Source of the DNA: Rosa chinensis
Lineage: Eukaryota; Streptophyta; Magnoliopsida; Rosales; Rosaceae
Reading direction: 5' to 3'
Length of the DNA stretch: 64,000 nucleotides
NCBI RefSeq assembly: GCF_002994745.2
Contig: NC_037092.1
Span: forward strand, 23,957,001-24,021,000
Shown: one piece after another, positions 34,201 to 44,990 of the stretch
How positions within the stretch are numbered: position 1 is the first letter of the stretch
How the letters are laid out: every line of letters starts with the position of its first letter
Program-made: the position numbers and the translations under genes
Notes under the pieces: model-generated
Database searches by the model: none
What the model saw: the letters and a program-made list of their open reading frames with translations, nothing else
What the model was told of the DNA's origin: nothing

Positions 34201-36841
34201 AAATAGAAGAGACAGAGACGAACAACTTTGATGAAGGAAAGTTTTTGATCTGACGTCCCGATCAAGAGGTTTCTGGGCGTGCAAACAGGCTGCAGCAGGG
34301 GGGTTTTTTTTCTTGGCTAGAGCTTTGGTTAGAGCTTCGTGCTGATAACGTGTTGTAAAACAGAAAAATTTTTGAGAGAGAGAGAGAGTTTGGACACAGA
34401 GAATCAGATTGTGTGTCTTATTCATCTCACCATGAGGAGCCTTATATAGGACTACATGGTGTGCACAAAAGGGTAATGCTTAATTACAATCCAATCACTC
34501 CTACAATTACAACCTATCAATCACCAATCTATAGGGATAGGCACCTATTACTCATCATCTATTTACATGATTATCCACAAATATTTACAACATTATCTGG
34601 TTAAATCTTAGCATTGTTTATCTCTTTTTTCATGCGTAACCCACTTTTTTTTTTTGGGTTCAGATGGGTAACCCACTTTTAAAACATATATCATTGGCTT
34701 TTTTGTTCATTTGTTCTTCTAAATAATGAATTATTAATAGTCTGAGAAAGTTTAGATTGTTTCATTATGATGATGAGCTGTGGCCTATCATCTGACAAAG
34801 CTTGATGAGAATAATTTGATTCTTATATCATGACATTGCTGAATGTTGTTGAGACTTGAGACAAGGATTTTTTTCGCTTCTGCTTCTCTGAACCATGCAT
34901 TTTGGTTTTGGTCCTGCTTTAATCTATATGATTATGATTACAAAGCAAACTATTGGTTTTCTAAAGTAACCCGAGTTTACAATGATTCAATGCAACAGTA
35001 TGGTATCTCACCAGAGACGTTGGAAGAGAGCCAAGATCTATCAAGTTTTTTTAAGATCTTGACAACCAGTACTGATAAAGATGATAAGGTAGTGGATCTT
35101 GTTACATGTTTTCCAAAATCAATTCCAAAATTTCCTTTTTCCCGTGAAGAATTCTAATTCTTGTAGCATTAATACCAGGTCTATGTCTCCACAGTACATG
35201 CATACCACTATCCTGTGACTGCCTCCCAATGGCATCTGGAGGTATTATTATAATGTTGTTAAGTCTTTTGATTGTATGTGACTATTAATTTATTTAAGTC
35301 TGCCATAGCAGCAATAGCACAACAAAACACTGTTTACAAGTGGAAACACGTTGAGGTTCTTATTTCTATTAGTGTCTTCATGGATATCTAACATGTGTTA
35401 TTGTGGAATTTAAGACAAAATAACATTTTTCTTTCCCACTTCAAACAATTGCAATATGGCTACATTTGTATTCTTAGAATTTGTTCAAATAACTATTTCC
35501 GTAAAGCCAGTAAAGTTTTGCATTGCAACAGAAATAATTGGATGAACCCTGCAGATTAAGTGAAGAATAGTATATTAAGAAAATGAATAGACTACTGACT
35601 AGTCTTTGTATTCTTCTCCCTCTGTTCTTGCCTCATATATTTTGGTTATTTACATATTGGAGCGTTTCCAATACATCTGTTAATTTCATATATGATGCAG
35701 AAAAATGCTTTTGAATGGGGGTTACCGATGATTCCACACTCAGAAGATGCCATTCACGTGACTCAGCACATCGCAAACTTTTTTATCAGGTCAGGGCTTA
35801 TGCTGTATCCTTCTTATGTTCTCCTTTGATTGAATTACTATGTTAAACCTCAATATGTAGTGTACAACTCTCTTTAGGAAGGAAGAGGCCATGCAACAAT
35901 TATCGGACGATGTTGAAATTTAGGTTTAGAACTGTACAAATGCATTATTAGTTTTTTCATTATTCAAGGTATCAAATTTCAGAATACACGTAGAGCTGAA
36001 AAACTCATGGGATTCCAAACATAAGTTAGATTCAGTATCTTACCGAAACAACAGTTACCTGGTTTATCCAACCAGAATGATAGAAAAGCCAAAACTCATT
36101 GCAATTGAATTTTTGATGCAGCGAGGCAAGGAGGTCATTAAACAGGCCACCTATTCAGGATGTCCTCGACAATCTCATCTACAATTACAGTCCAACATTT
36201 TGTGGGAAGGCAGGGTAAGCCAAAAGTGCCCTTGAAACTGCATTACTGACGCAGACGGATTGATAACTAGGTTTACCAGCAATAAACCTAAGCAAAAGAT
36301 TCTGGAGTCCACCAGAGATAAAAGAGAATAATCTCAATTTTATTGATAAAAGATGATAAAAGATCCTCCTGCAGCCTTTAGGCGGCTTATTTATAAGAAA
36401 ATAAACCCTAGGGCGACTAACATTGAAACCCTAAAGGCCATGGGTAAAAACGAAAACAATCCGAAAACAACTAGAAAAACCAAAACGTCGGAAAATAGAA
36501 AAATGCAATTTTGAGGCCCTAAACGACCCCGAAAGCCCGAAAAAGGTCACAGGTCGTGGCATAGCGACGAGTTTGATTTCTGGCGCGATTCCCTTTCCGG
36601 AAAGGTAAGGTGCGTCCCAATCGGACTCCGGAAGCCCATTTCACGTCTACTAGTCACTTTTCGTTTTCCACCTTTGGCACGATCCAATTGTTCTTCAAAC
36701 TGGACTGCCATCTGTTCTGCATCAATTACTATTTTCTTTATTTGAGTTTACTAACTTCTAATTTTTCATATGCTTTCTGATTGTAGGAAGGGATACGATG
36801 AAGTTTACATCTTTAAACAACCTTCACTCGCACATTTGTAA
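25225..36841 (+). CDS. GGH: Gamma-glutamyl hydrolase (folate conjugase), 5'-truncated, nine exons
   Basis: The exons join in phase: 25225-25311 (KLNLVNGVLFTGGWAKSG), 25938-26027 (MILKKNDAGDHFPLYAICLG), 26580-26671, 27163-27223 (FPPDLLRKLSTDCIVMQNHH), 34999-35088 (YGISPETLEESQDLSSFFKI), 35179-35241 (VYVSTVHAYHYPV then QWHLE), 35701-35789 (KNAFEWGLPMIPHSEDAI), 36122-36214 and 36787-36841. GGH is a vacuolar class-I amidotransferase-fold cysteine peptidase that trims polyglutamate from folates. The nucleophile Cys (AICLGFEL) and the His in QWH are present. The usual QWHPE reads QWHLE. The first part, normally about 100 residues with the signal peptide and PVIGILTHPGD, is absent: a LINE ends just upstream. 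Intron 4 holds a 7.3-kb Copia and the last intron a solo LTR. No internal stop is present, so truncation is recent or the missing exons moved. Confidence 0.85.
27296..27537 (-). repeat. 3' LTR of Copia number 1
   Basis: The 242-bp LTR has TGTTGTAAA...TTTACAACA ends and a TATATAAG promoter box (minus strand) near 27388. It differs from the partner LTR at one site in the A/T run near 27312. Confidence 0.95.
27592..27995 (-). repeat. Three copies of a conserved Copia 3' non-coding block
   Basis: A block containing, on the plus strand, CCTTGCCAGGTAA, CCCAGTGGGA and GGTCGAAGG occurs at about 27592-27680, 27787-27840 and 27908-27990. The same block occurs once, in the opposite orientation, before the 3' LTR of Copia number 2 (55028-55120) and in the Copia fragment at 46727-46835. 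Confidence 0.8.
28000..32230 (-). pseudogene. Decayed gag-pol of Copia number 1
   Basis: Recognisable pieces from right to left: gag-like (32227-32033, FKASVIMFIKKHMERAL), protease region (31403-31182, YGKAYFMLSNGTELTI), GAG-preintegrase (31102-30860, LWHDLLGHPGQSMMHRILNS), integrase core (30783-30580, IRLDNTGEFTSKSFDDYC), linker (30362-29973, CHFDETVFPPLGGDK), and RT (29080-28775, VYVNDMNLIDTPEEI...). The RT catalytic YVDD reads YVND. There are many stops and shifts between pieces. It cannot encode a polyprotein. Confidence 0.85.
32367..33450 (-). repeat. Hairpin array in Copia number 1
   Basis: Short inverted repeats surround a loop that on the minus strand reads CAGAA, TAGAA or CTGAA: 32367-32381 AGAAC/GTTCT; 32456-32470 GAAAC/GTTTC; 32509-32525 ATGAAC/GTTCAT; 32529-32541 GAAC/GTTC; 33173-33185 GAGC/GCTC; 33216-33230 TGAG/CTCA; 33347-33363 TAATGC/GCATTA; 33438-33450 ATGC/GCAT. 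The array lies between gag remnants and the primer side, the same place as in Copia number 2. Confidence 0.75.
33714..33782 (+). repeat. tRNA-like sequence (SINE head or tRNA relic) inside Copia number 1
   Basis: TGGCATAGTGGACA fits a Pol III A box, and 30-40 bases on CTGGGTTCGAATCCCAG forms a perfect 5-bp T-stem with 7-nt loop and B box GGTTCGAATCC. The acceptor and anticodon stems do not pair well, so it is not a standard tRNA gene. It runs opposite to the Copia. A tRNA-derived SINE is most likely. Confidence 0.4.
34351..34592 (-). repeat. 5' LTR of Copia number 1
   Basis: The 242-bp partner of the LTR at 27296, with only one difference between them. It is followed on the minus strand by the primer-binding-like CGTTATCAGCACGA. 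Confidence 0.95.
36247..36724 (-). mobile_element. Solo LTR or short terminal-repeat element, 478 bp, in GGH last intron
   Basis: On the minus strand it starts TGATGCAGAACAGATGGCAG and ends GTCTGCGTCA. The 5-bp target duplication ATTAC lies at 36242-36246 and 36725-36729. A CTTATAAATAAG box (minus strand, about 36386) is the likely TATA. No internal region is present. Confidence 0.85.
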
Positions 36842-37326
36842 ATCGAAGTGTACGTGCAAATTTGTAATAATGGACGATGAAAGTGAAAATATGTAATGAG
36901 CATTTCAACTCCAAACATTTGTATTTATAAGGCAGTAGACCTCTCATTAGTCATTTGCTCTGATTATTGTACACTCCAACATTATTACACTTGAAGCTCA
37001 ATTGGGTCCAGCGACTCTTACCTATCAGCGGCTTGCTCTTCACAAAATTCTTATGTGCATGGTCAAATGGCTTGTAATGGTTCAAGTAGCGCAATGCTTA
37101 GAAGTCATAAGCCACCCATTATCTTATGATCTTACGGAAAATCACAAATTTGCGTAGCACAATTTGAGTGTGCCGGAGCATCTTCGATGGTTGAACATTT
37201 TACGCCATGAACATACCAAGTCAATCTCAAAACAGATGCAAGTTTATGCCTTTGCATTATAATATGGATTGGTTGTAAACCTTAATCAATCCTCGACTAG
37301 AACATTACGTTTGTTAACATCAACAG
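36842..37326. other. GGH 3' flank and spacer to the POLD3 gene
   Basis: No coding sequence is recognised. I looked for POLD3 N-terminal exons here and saw none. Confidence 0.5.
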
Positions 37327-40300
37327 CTTTCACAACCTAAGAGAGCTTCCATTTGTGCTAGAGAAGCAGAACCTGGTGTCATCAGCGACGATGATGATCA
37401 AGATGTTAATTTTAAGAGAGCTTCCAGTTCTGAAGTCACTAGGAAACGGAGGGTTGTCTTTGATTTCTCTGATGAAGACGAATGTGAAGATGCAGTCAAT
37501 TTAGCATCACCAGAGTATCCAAAAGGAAAATCATGTCAAGAGCTCAAAGAAAGTAGCAAAACTTTGGTTCCACTTAAAACCAATTTGAACTTTGACGAGC
37601 AGATAGAAGATAAACCAGAGGTCAAGGAAGAGATATCAGTTGACGGAAAATCTGACCCACCTTGCAGAGAAGATTCTACTGTTGTCAGCAAGGAAAGTAA
37701 TTCTGGGATTATCCTGACAGAGAAAACAGACAGATCTGTTCCTGAAAAAGATGTGAACAAAATGGATAAGCTGGCCACTGCTGCTAAAACACAGATAGAT
37801 GCTGGGATTATCCTAACTGAGAAAAAACGTAACTCTGTGCCTGAAAAAGATGTGAACAAAATGGATAAACCGACCAACGGTGCATCAAGATCTCCTCAAA
37901 GAAGAAAAATTTTGAAGACGCGGATTGATGAACGTGGAAGAGAAGGTATTCCCTGCTTTCTATGCCTCAGTTTTCATAGAGTCCTGCTTGTAGAATGTCA
38001 GTTTGCATCTTAGCATATATTCTCTGCTGCAAATGGCTTGCGGTTATTCAACAAAATGTAATAAATTAAGATGGACTCATTAGTAACTGCTTACAAGCAA
38101 TCTGTTCTATAAACATTCCCAGTCATATCTCTGATACAGCTGGTTCTAGTTTCTTTTCTTACTGCAACTGTTTAATGTCAATATATCATATGTGATTTAT
38201 ATATCTGAAATCTATCCTGAATAAATATGTTGTAGCAAGGTGAGCTAATAAATTTTTTTATTTGTTGTAGAAGAAATCACATGTCCATCTAAATTTTATT
38301 TTTCATTTGTTGTTCCAATGTAATTTATACAGTAACTGAGGTAATATGGGAGGGCAAGGAGACAGAAGCAAAGAAAGCTGACAGCAGTGCAACAATGAAA
38401 GCTGACAGCAGTGCAACAAAGAAAGCTGATAATACGGTTACCAGTGTTACGAACAGGTTAATTTATATCTTGCTATTATTTTATCCATTCAGTTCTTGAT
38501 CTAAGATGATTGTAGCAAAAGGGGGTCGTCTTGGGTACCTTGATGTATGTCATACCCTTATTTTTTTTAGTTTTTTTACTTTTAGTAAATTAATATAGTG
38601 GAAACCTACTAAACTGGTCAACATATTACCCAATTAAATATCGACATGTGTCATTTAAATTTTTTTTTTTTTACTATATTAACAACACACTCTTTCTTGA
38701 TATGTAGCATTGTTAAAACTCATGTAACAAGTATTGTCAAAATAATAAATTACACATAGTTGAACTACAATTACGACTTATGACAACAGTTGTTGTGATT
38801 ATTGTAATTGAGTGGTCAAAGATGTAAATATCATATTTGGACAACTTTTATCAAATTTAGAACCTTGATTATCAAGTGGAGAAGCTCCTTACAATACTGA
38901 GTTGTTACATATCTTTTGGTCTAATTTTAATTTTACCATGTTCACAACACAAATGTTATCGGGATTGTAAAATGGTTGGTAATCTTGTAAATGGTATAGT
39001 TTTTGAAGTAATTACTATAATCAGAACAAAAGTTACCACTTTTACACCAATAGTTGCGAGTTATGGTAAAATATGTAGTCATTGAGTAATTATTCCATTA
39101 ATGATAGAAATATAAAGATTTACCACTTTGACAACAAATTTGTTGTGGCATTTGTTAAATTGTCCATAAATTAGTACATTAGTTTAGGTTGAGTAATTAC
39201 TATAAATAGGACAAAAGTTACCGCTTTTACATCAATTGTTGTGATTGTGGTGAAATGTGTAGTCATTGTAGTAATCATTTCATTAATGATAAAAACATAA
39301 AGATTTACCACTCTAACAACAAATTTGTTGTCATACTTGTTAAATTTTCTATAAATTATTACATTAGTTTAGGTGGAGTAATTACTACAAATAGAACAAA
39401 AGTTACCGCTTTTACATCAAGTGTTGTGGGTTGTGATAAAATGTGTAGTCATTGTAGTAATAATTTCACTAATGATAAAAACATAAAGATTTACCACTTT
39501 GATAAAAATTTATTGTCACACTTGTGAAATTATCCATAAACTAGTACATAGGTTGTAGGTGGAGTAATTACTAAAATTAGAACAAAACTTTTTATTTTTT
39601 CATCAATTGTTGGAATTTGTGGTAAATTATGTCAATTAAAAGTAATTACTAATTCGACGATCGATGGACATTACACAATATATTACTTTAATTACGCAAG
39701 GGAGAACTTTATTACACAAATGAGGACGGGTAAAGTTATGGACATTAACATTTCTCATACATATTCTATTTTATATAATATTTACCACTCAGAAGACTCA
39801 TGTAACCACTTTGAGAACACATGTGATAATTAGAAAAAAAAAACCTCATTAAAGTAAATAAGGTCTTCGTTAGAGTAAAATAGGTTCTCATTTGAGTAAT
39901 TAAGTCCTAAAAGTGGTAATTGTAATATGTTCTCATTCGAGTAAAGTAGATTCTCATTTGAATAAATAAGTCCTAAAATAGGTTCTCATTTGACTACATT
40001 TAAAACAAATATTATTTATTTTTACACTAATTGTTGTCATTGTAAAATGCATGTAAAAAGAATTATATTTGGTTAAGGAAACTACTAATGATATAATTAA
40101 TTGGTAATAAAGACTACTTAACTAATACTACTTTTGCGAACTTAGGTTAGAAGGTTTTTATTTTTAATATTAAAAAAACATAATTTTCAATTGTGTAATT
40201 GTCCATTACTAACAAAGCATTAATTCACTAATAATAAAATTAATTAGTAATATAGACTATTTAACTAAAAGTAATTCGGTGAACCTAGGATAGAAGGTTC

Positions 40301-41743
40301 TTTTAATTTTTTTTGAAAAAGGAAAAATCATAATTGTCAATTGTCAATTGATAATCAAACATTAATTGGCTTTATTGTTTTCACTATCTTTATTGTTTTC
40401 AATTCAATTAGTAGTTTGTGTTAACATTTTTGCTTATTGGAAATGAGTAGCATAATTAGTGCCTGGGGTTAAATTATGTTAAGTAGTCATTGCTAGTTCT
40501 TGATATCTTAAACAATTAGTAATTTGTTAACTTATATTGTTTTCACTATCCTTCTTAGAAATGAGTTTTTGTTTTATTTGTGTATGAGGTACTTTGGAAT
40601 ACTCCCTCTGAGGTACTTATACTATGATTGTAGGCTTTGTGGTTTATGGAGTTTAATTAGCAAAAGTGTTACTTGTTGTGTATGGTTTCAGCAAGACAAA
40701 GAATAAAGTGTATATGGAAGATTTAAATGGACCGACTGAATTTGGATTGGAGTTGTATCATATATTTAAGCTGTATGCTTAGGTAATACTTTGTGGAATG
40801 AAGTTGGTACAAGATTGTTGGCATTAATGTGGCAGAGCTAGTCGCCTTGGCACCCCTCAATATCTCCATGATTCCTTATGTGGAGCTGTTAAGACAATAG
40901 TTAATAGACTTTGAAAAGTTTTGCTATTGATTCTTTTGAAATTTGATATGTGGCTGCATGCAATATTGCTGGAGATAAAAAAAGAATTTGCTTCTTCTTG
41001 TTCCAACTTAATCCTAAAGGAAAAAAAATTAAACTAGAAAGGCTAAGAGCTAAACAAGTTACCAATTTGTTAAATATTTTGAACCACTGGATATATTACT
41101 AATCCAATGGTCCAAAATATTTAGCAGAATGAGGGTATGGCAAACACTAAGGTACCCAAGAATTCTCCGTAGCAAAAGATCATTTGTGTTTTTTCGTTTT
41201 TACTTTCTATTCCTCTTAATGTCATACAAATATGAGTCCATAGGATTTAAGTGAAACATTAAGCCAAAAGATGTCACATCATATTTAACTATACCAATTC
41301 TGCATTTATGGGTTGAAACAAATGTAGTCAAGATCGTTGGCACAATTGAGAGAGGCCTTAAACTGATAGAATATTGAAATTTTATGTTACCCACGACAGA
41401 CTTAGACAAACATGTAGTTCAGAAGCTAATCAATATGAGTCTAGCCTTTGTGTACTTCTAGTAGTGTAAATAGTAACCAAGGCATTTGTTTGGTTTATTT
41501 GATGTGTTCGTTATTTTTTTATTCCCAAAAGCTTCATTTGATTAAATTTTTCTAGCTGAAGTTGGAGCTTTTCCCTGGTGACTGAACTCTAAATGTTGGT
41601 TTTATTAATCCAGGCCTGCCGCAGCTCAGAAGTCAGTGGCGAACACTGGGCCGAAAAATCAAACTGCCAAAGCAGGAGGCAAGAAAGCAGTAAACAAGGA
41701 TCCTAAGCAAGGAAATATTCTTTCATTCTTCAAGAAGGTCTAA
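37327..41743 (+). CDS. POLD3: DNA polymerase delta subunit 3 (p66/Pol32-like), C-terminal exons only
   Basis: Three exons join in phase: 37327-37945 (LSQPKRASICAREAEPGVIS, RKRRVVFDFSDEDECEDA), 38333-38456 (VTEVIWEGKETEAKKADSSA) and 41614-41743 (RPAAAQKSVANTGPKNQTA...). The protein ends DPKQGNILSFFKKV, a C-terminal PIP box (Q..I..FF) that binds PCNA, the hallmark of the nuclear Pol delta accessory subunit. The middle is acidic and disordered. It has an internal repeat of 32 residues (SVPEKDVNKMDK twice, 96-bp period) and three KADSSAT-like units. The N-terminal polymerase-contact domain is absent; GGH ends just upstream. Intron 2 is expanded to 3.2 kb by a MULE. Frame is intact, but the gene is 5'-truncated. 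Confidence 0.85.
38522..41169. mobile_element. Non-autonomous Mutator-like element, 2648 bp, in POLD3 intron
   Basis: The terminal inverted repeats are about 40 bp with the shared core TTCTTGGGTACCTTAGTGTT on the inverted right side and GTCTTGGGTACCTTGATGTA on the left. The 9-bp target duplication TAGCAAAAG is at 38513-38521 and 41170-41178. No transposase is seen. The interior is AT-rich with tandem repeats. Confidence 0.9.
38990..39620. repeat. Imperfect tandem repeats, period about 185 bp
   Basis: Three to four diverged units share AGAACAAAAGTTACC(A/G)CTTTT, GTGTAGTCATTG and ACATAAAGATTTACCAC. Unit starts are near 39022, 39210 and 39395. They lie inside the MULE. Confidence 0.7.
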
Positions 41744-42077
41744 GGCGTTTTTCAAATATCCTTGCAGGGGAACTCTCTGATATAATGCTTCTTACAAAAT
41801 CAAGGTTCCTTCGGGCAATGAAGGTTTTTGAGTTGCTTAAATCTTTGCTTTGCCTTGTGTCTGGAGGGGAGTCGCAGAATTCGGGTTTAGGGTACATTGC
41901 TCTTACATTTTGTTATTTTCAGATGATGGAGACTGGAGAGTGTTTGCTTTTCTTCTCTGCTGTTAGTTTAAGCCTTTAAGGCTCCAAATGTAAATGGATA
42001 TAACGGTTCAGTCGTGTCTGGTTGCTCCAATACTGTTTCATTCTTAAATTTGTGCTGTCGATTATTTAGCGTACTTT

Positions 42078-42116
42078 TGGAGCTATGGATGCTATGGTTT
42101 AGCATCCATAGCTCCA
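42078..42116. repeat. Perfect 17-bp palindrome with 5-nt loop
   Basis: TGGAGCTATGGATGCTA pairs with TAGCATCCATAGCTCCA around the loop TGGTT. It lies about 340 bp downstream of the POLD3 stop codon. Confidence 0.85.
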
Positions 42117-42718
42117 TTTAGATAACATAATTACTTGAAGGTTTAGTACCCACGAAGTACTTTAGCAAGACAACTCAGGTTGCTAAACATGGCGTCAAAT
42201 GATCGAAAGGCTACTCGTCGAACATAAGCCAAAAAATGGGGAACCCTCTATCACTTGGGCAAATTCAACCACCATCCAAGTAAACTCTGAAAAAAAAAAA
42301 AAAAGATTTTTAATTCGTAATGTCTTCTTTTTCTGGTAGAAACTTGAAAGAGGAACCCACAGTCCCATGCCCAAACGACTTGATCATAATCCCAAAAACT
42401 GGGATTTTCCCTATGTTCATTAATACCAGAACTGCGTAATCCCCGAGACTAGGGAAGCCACTTTTGTAAACTAGCCGTTGCTTATATAGTGAGGTCAAAT
42501 TACATGATTTCCTCTCCTCCCAAGCTCTATAACGGTTAGTTCGAGGGTTAACAGTGTCATTTGACCCCAAAACTTTCTGTACAAATACTCTACCCATTCC
42601 TTGAATTTTCCTCTCGTCTCCTTTCTCACACAACTCTCTCCCTTCCTTTGCAACTCTTTCAAGTAACTACAAGTTTATCGCTCTCTCTTCGAAGCTTTGT
42701 GAGGTATTTTCTTCATTT
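42117..42718. other. Spacer and probable 5' leader of the hAT gene
   Basis: A minus-strand open frame (42310-42633) has no recognisable motif and is not called. The stretch 42600-42718 is pyrimidine-rich, as in a plant 5' UTR. Confidence 0.4.
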
Positions 42719-44514
42719 TTGCTTGAGAATATGGATGATACTGAAATCAGAAACAGCGTGGATGATGTTGAAATGAATGAGTCTGATAATGAATGTGTTG
42801 GCCAAGAAAGTCGTATTGGAAGTTCTTATATGCCAACTTTTCAATACTCTCAGCAGAAAATGAGACAAGGTTTGACCAAGTACATTTCTTCAAGTGGGCA
42901 AGTTTATTCTTCTGCTCAACATGCTAGATTTGAAAAGTTTATTCAAGAATATGTTCAGTCTGAGTATTCTAGTCTTTGCCTGCACACTATCAAAAGTGAT
43001 TCTCTGAACTACTTCAATGATATGAAAAGAGCACTGGTATCCGAGCTTTCTGGTTTCAATGGTACGTTTTCTTTCAGTACTAATTTCTGGAGTAGTGCCG
43101 ATGAACAACTTGTGTTACTGCACATTATATTGACTCTGCTTGGATGTTGCAAAGGAGAATCATTGCTTTTCGTATGCTCGAATATCCTCATAGTGATACT
43201 GTTATATTTCAGAGCATAATGGATATATTTAGGGAATATATGATTGATGATAAGGTCTTCAACATTACTTTTGATGATGTTACTGGGAGTGATGCCATCA
43301 TTGACATGTTTAAAAACACTTTGCAACCTCCTTGTGGAGGTCAATTTTCTTATATGAGATGTTTATGCCATATGGTCAATTCAATGGTGCAAGAAGGCTT
43401 GAAATTGATGGAAGCTCATATAGAGAAAATTAGGGGTGCTATTCTTAACATTGCTTCCTCTTCTGCTAGGCAACAAGAATTTTCTGCTTTATGTGAGTCT
43501 CGAGGTCTGAAATATAGAGAGCTGAAACCTGATTTCAAGGATCATTTGAACTCTACTTTTCTCATGTTAGCATCTTGTGTCAACTACAATGCTGCAATCA
43601 GTGAACTTTACAATGGCAAACATGATGGTAGCAATCTTTTATGTGAAAGTGATTGGGAAATTAGTTTTCTTTTTATGAACTTTCTCAAAGTATTTTGCTC
43701 CGTGGCACTCTCAAATTCGAAGGTTTATTTGCCCACATCTTCTGGTGGTCTTTTTATTTTGAGATATATTAGCAAGTGTTTTGACAAACACAGAGGTCAT
43801 TCAATTCCAGAATTTACAGCAGTTTATGAAAAAATGGAGTCGAAATTCAAAAGTTATTGCGAGTGCATGTTACCCAGTTACTGTTTAGCTGCAGCAATGG
43901 ACCCTAGATTCAACGGACAGGGTCTAGATTTCTTAGTTAAAGACATTTCTGAATACTTGAGCATGCCATTGTTGAATATGGATACAAAAGCTATTGAAGC
44001 TAGGTTACATGACCTCTACAAAGGTTATGAATCCAAATTTGCAGAAAAAGAAAAACCCACCTCTGATCGAATCCCAAAACGAAAGAGATTTGATGATGGT
44101 GATGAAAGTGCTGTCGAAAAGTTTCTAGAATGGAGGAGACAGAAGGAAATAAAGACCTATGGGCCAACTGAGCTTCATAAATACTTGGGAGTTAACTATA
44201 CAGCCTATATGACCAATGAAGAGTTTCAGAATTTTGATGTTTTAGCTTGGTGGAAAGACAATGCACTGTCATTTCCTGTGCTTTCAAAAATGGCATGTGA
44301 TCTACTAACGGTTGCGGTGTCTGCAATAGCACCGGAGTTTGTGTTCAGTAGTACTTCAGGTAACCAGGTCCTGGACTATAAGAGGAGCATGGAACCTTCA
44401 GAAATGTTGGACCGCCTTTTCTGCATGAAGGATCGGGAAGATGCACGACTTCGAGCTCAGAACTGGACGGATGATGACATGGTCAAGTACTATGCAGATT
44501 CAGAGCAGTGTTGA
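42719..44514 (+). pseudogene. hAT-family transposase (RICESLEEPER/DAYSLEEPER-like), one frameshift
   Basis: Frame 1 (42719 to about 43108) covers LTKYISSSGQVYSSAQHARF and STNFWSSADEQ. Frame 2 (about 43109-44514) continues VTAHYIDSAWMLQRRIIAFR..., FDDVTGSDAIIDMF and FSYMRCLCHMVNSMVQEGL, a DUF4413-like RNase-H-fold part (CSVALSNSKVYLPTSSGGLF) and the hAT dimerisation domain (FDVLAWWKDNALSFPVLSKM, then MACDLLTVAVSAIAPEFVFS). One base is missing near 43108. The N-terminal BED zinc finger is absent. In the dimerisation domain the usual ASE(S/A)(A/V)FS reads APEFVFS. I see no clear TIRs or 8-bp duplication, so it could be a relic of a domesticated gene or of a transposon. Confidence 0.85.
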
Positions 44515-44590
44515 TTAATGGATGAAGGATTGGGAAGATACATGAGACTGAGCTCAGAACTGGACCAATGATGATATGGTCAGACTAGTT
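44420..44590 (+). repeat. Diverged duplicate of the hAT 3' coding end
   Basis: The segment GAAGATGCACGACTTCGAGC... at 44437-44500 reappears, diverged, at 44534-44592 (AGAACTGGACCAATGATGAT versus AGAACTGGACGGATGATGAC). Confidence 0.65.
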
Positions 44591-44789
44591 TGCAGATTCA
44601 GATAGAAGCATTGATAAGCATCAGCCAATTTTAATTTATAAGATATGAGCAATGTGTTATGCCAAAGCAATATCCTCGGACTGATGCAATGAAGAAGCAG
44701 AATCAGTTAATGGCCACCGATCAGCTTTCTGAAGATCACAAAGTAATCAATATCTCTATTTTATTCTCATAAACATGGTATTTTACTAC

Positions 44790-44990
44790 TTGCCTGTACT
44801 TCTCTTTTCTATATAGTAAATCTAGGGGCTATTTGTAATCAGAACTAGTTGTACCAATTTGAAGCAGTAAAAGAAGCAGACATTGTATTGTACCACTATC
44901 TTGCCTGTACTTCTCTTCTCTATATAGTAACTCTACGAGCTCTTTATTGATTACAAGTTTGGCCAATTTCAAGCAGTAAAAGAAACAAAC
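44790..44990. repeat. Tandem duplication of about 107 bp
   Basis: TTGCCTGTACTTCTCTT...CTATATAGTAA...CAGTAAAAGAA occurs at 44791-44876 and again at 44898-44984, with small differences. No gene lies in the surrounding 44593-45240. Confidence 0.75.

Larger units (their letters stand above)
27296..34592 (-). mobile_element. Copia LTR retrotransposon number 1, 7297 bp, in GGH intron 4
   Basis: Two 242-bp LTRs (27296-27537 and 34351-34592) begin TGTTGTAAA and end TTTACAACA. They differ at one base. The target duplication TTATC is at 27291-27295 and 34593-34597. Purine tract CAAGGGGGAG (minus strand) abuts the left LTR, and the primer-binding-like CGTTATCAGCACGA abuts the right LTR, so the element runs on the minus strand. 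Domain order on that strand is gag remnant, protease, integrase, RT, RNase H, which is Copia order. The coding sequence is full of stops and shifts. Confidence 0.95.

Noticed and set aside
41448..41462. Possible CACTA end (TTCTAGTAGTG)
   Set aside because: No partner terminus, no subterminal repeats and no 3-bp duplication were found. The element around it is better explained by the MULE ends at 38522 and 41169.
42310..42633. Minus-strand 107-codon open frame upstream of the hAT gene
   Set aside because: No recognisable domain, no splice or promoter context, and it overlaps the pyrimidine-rich leader of the hAT gene.
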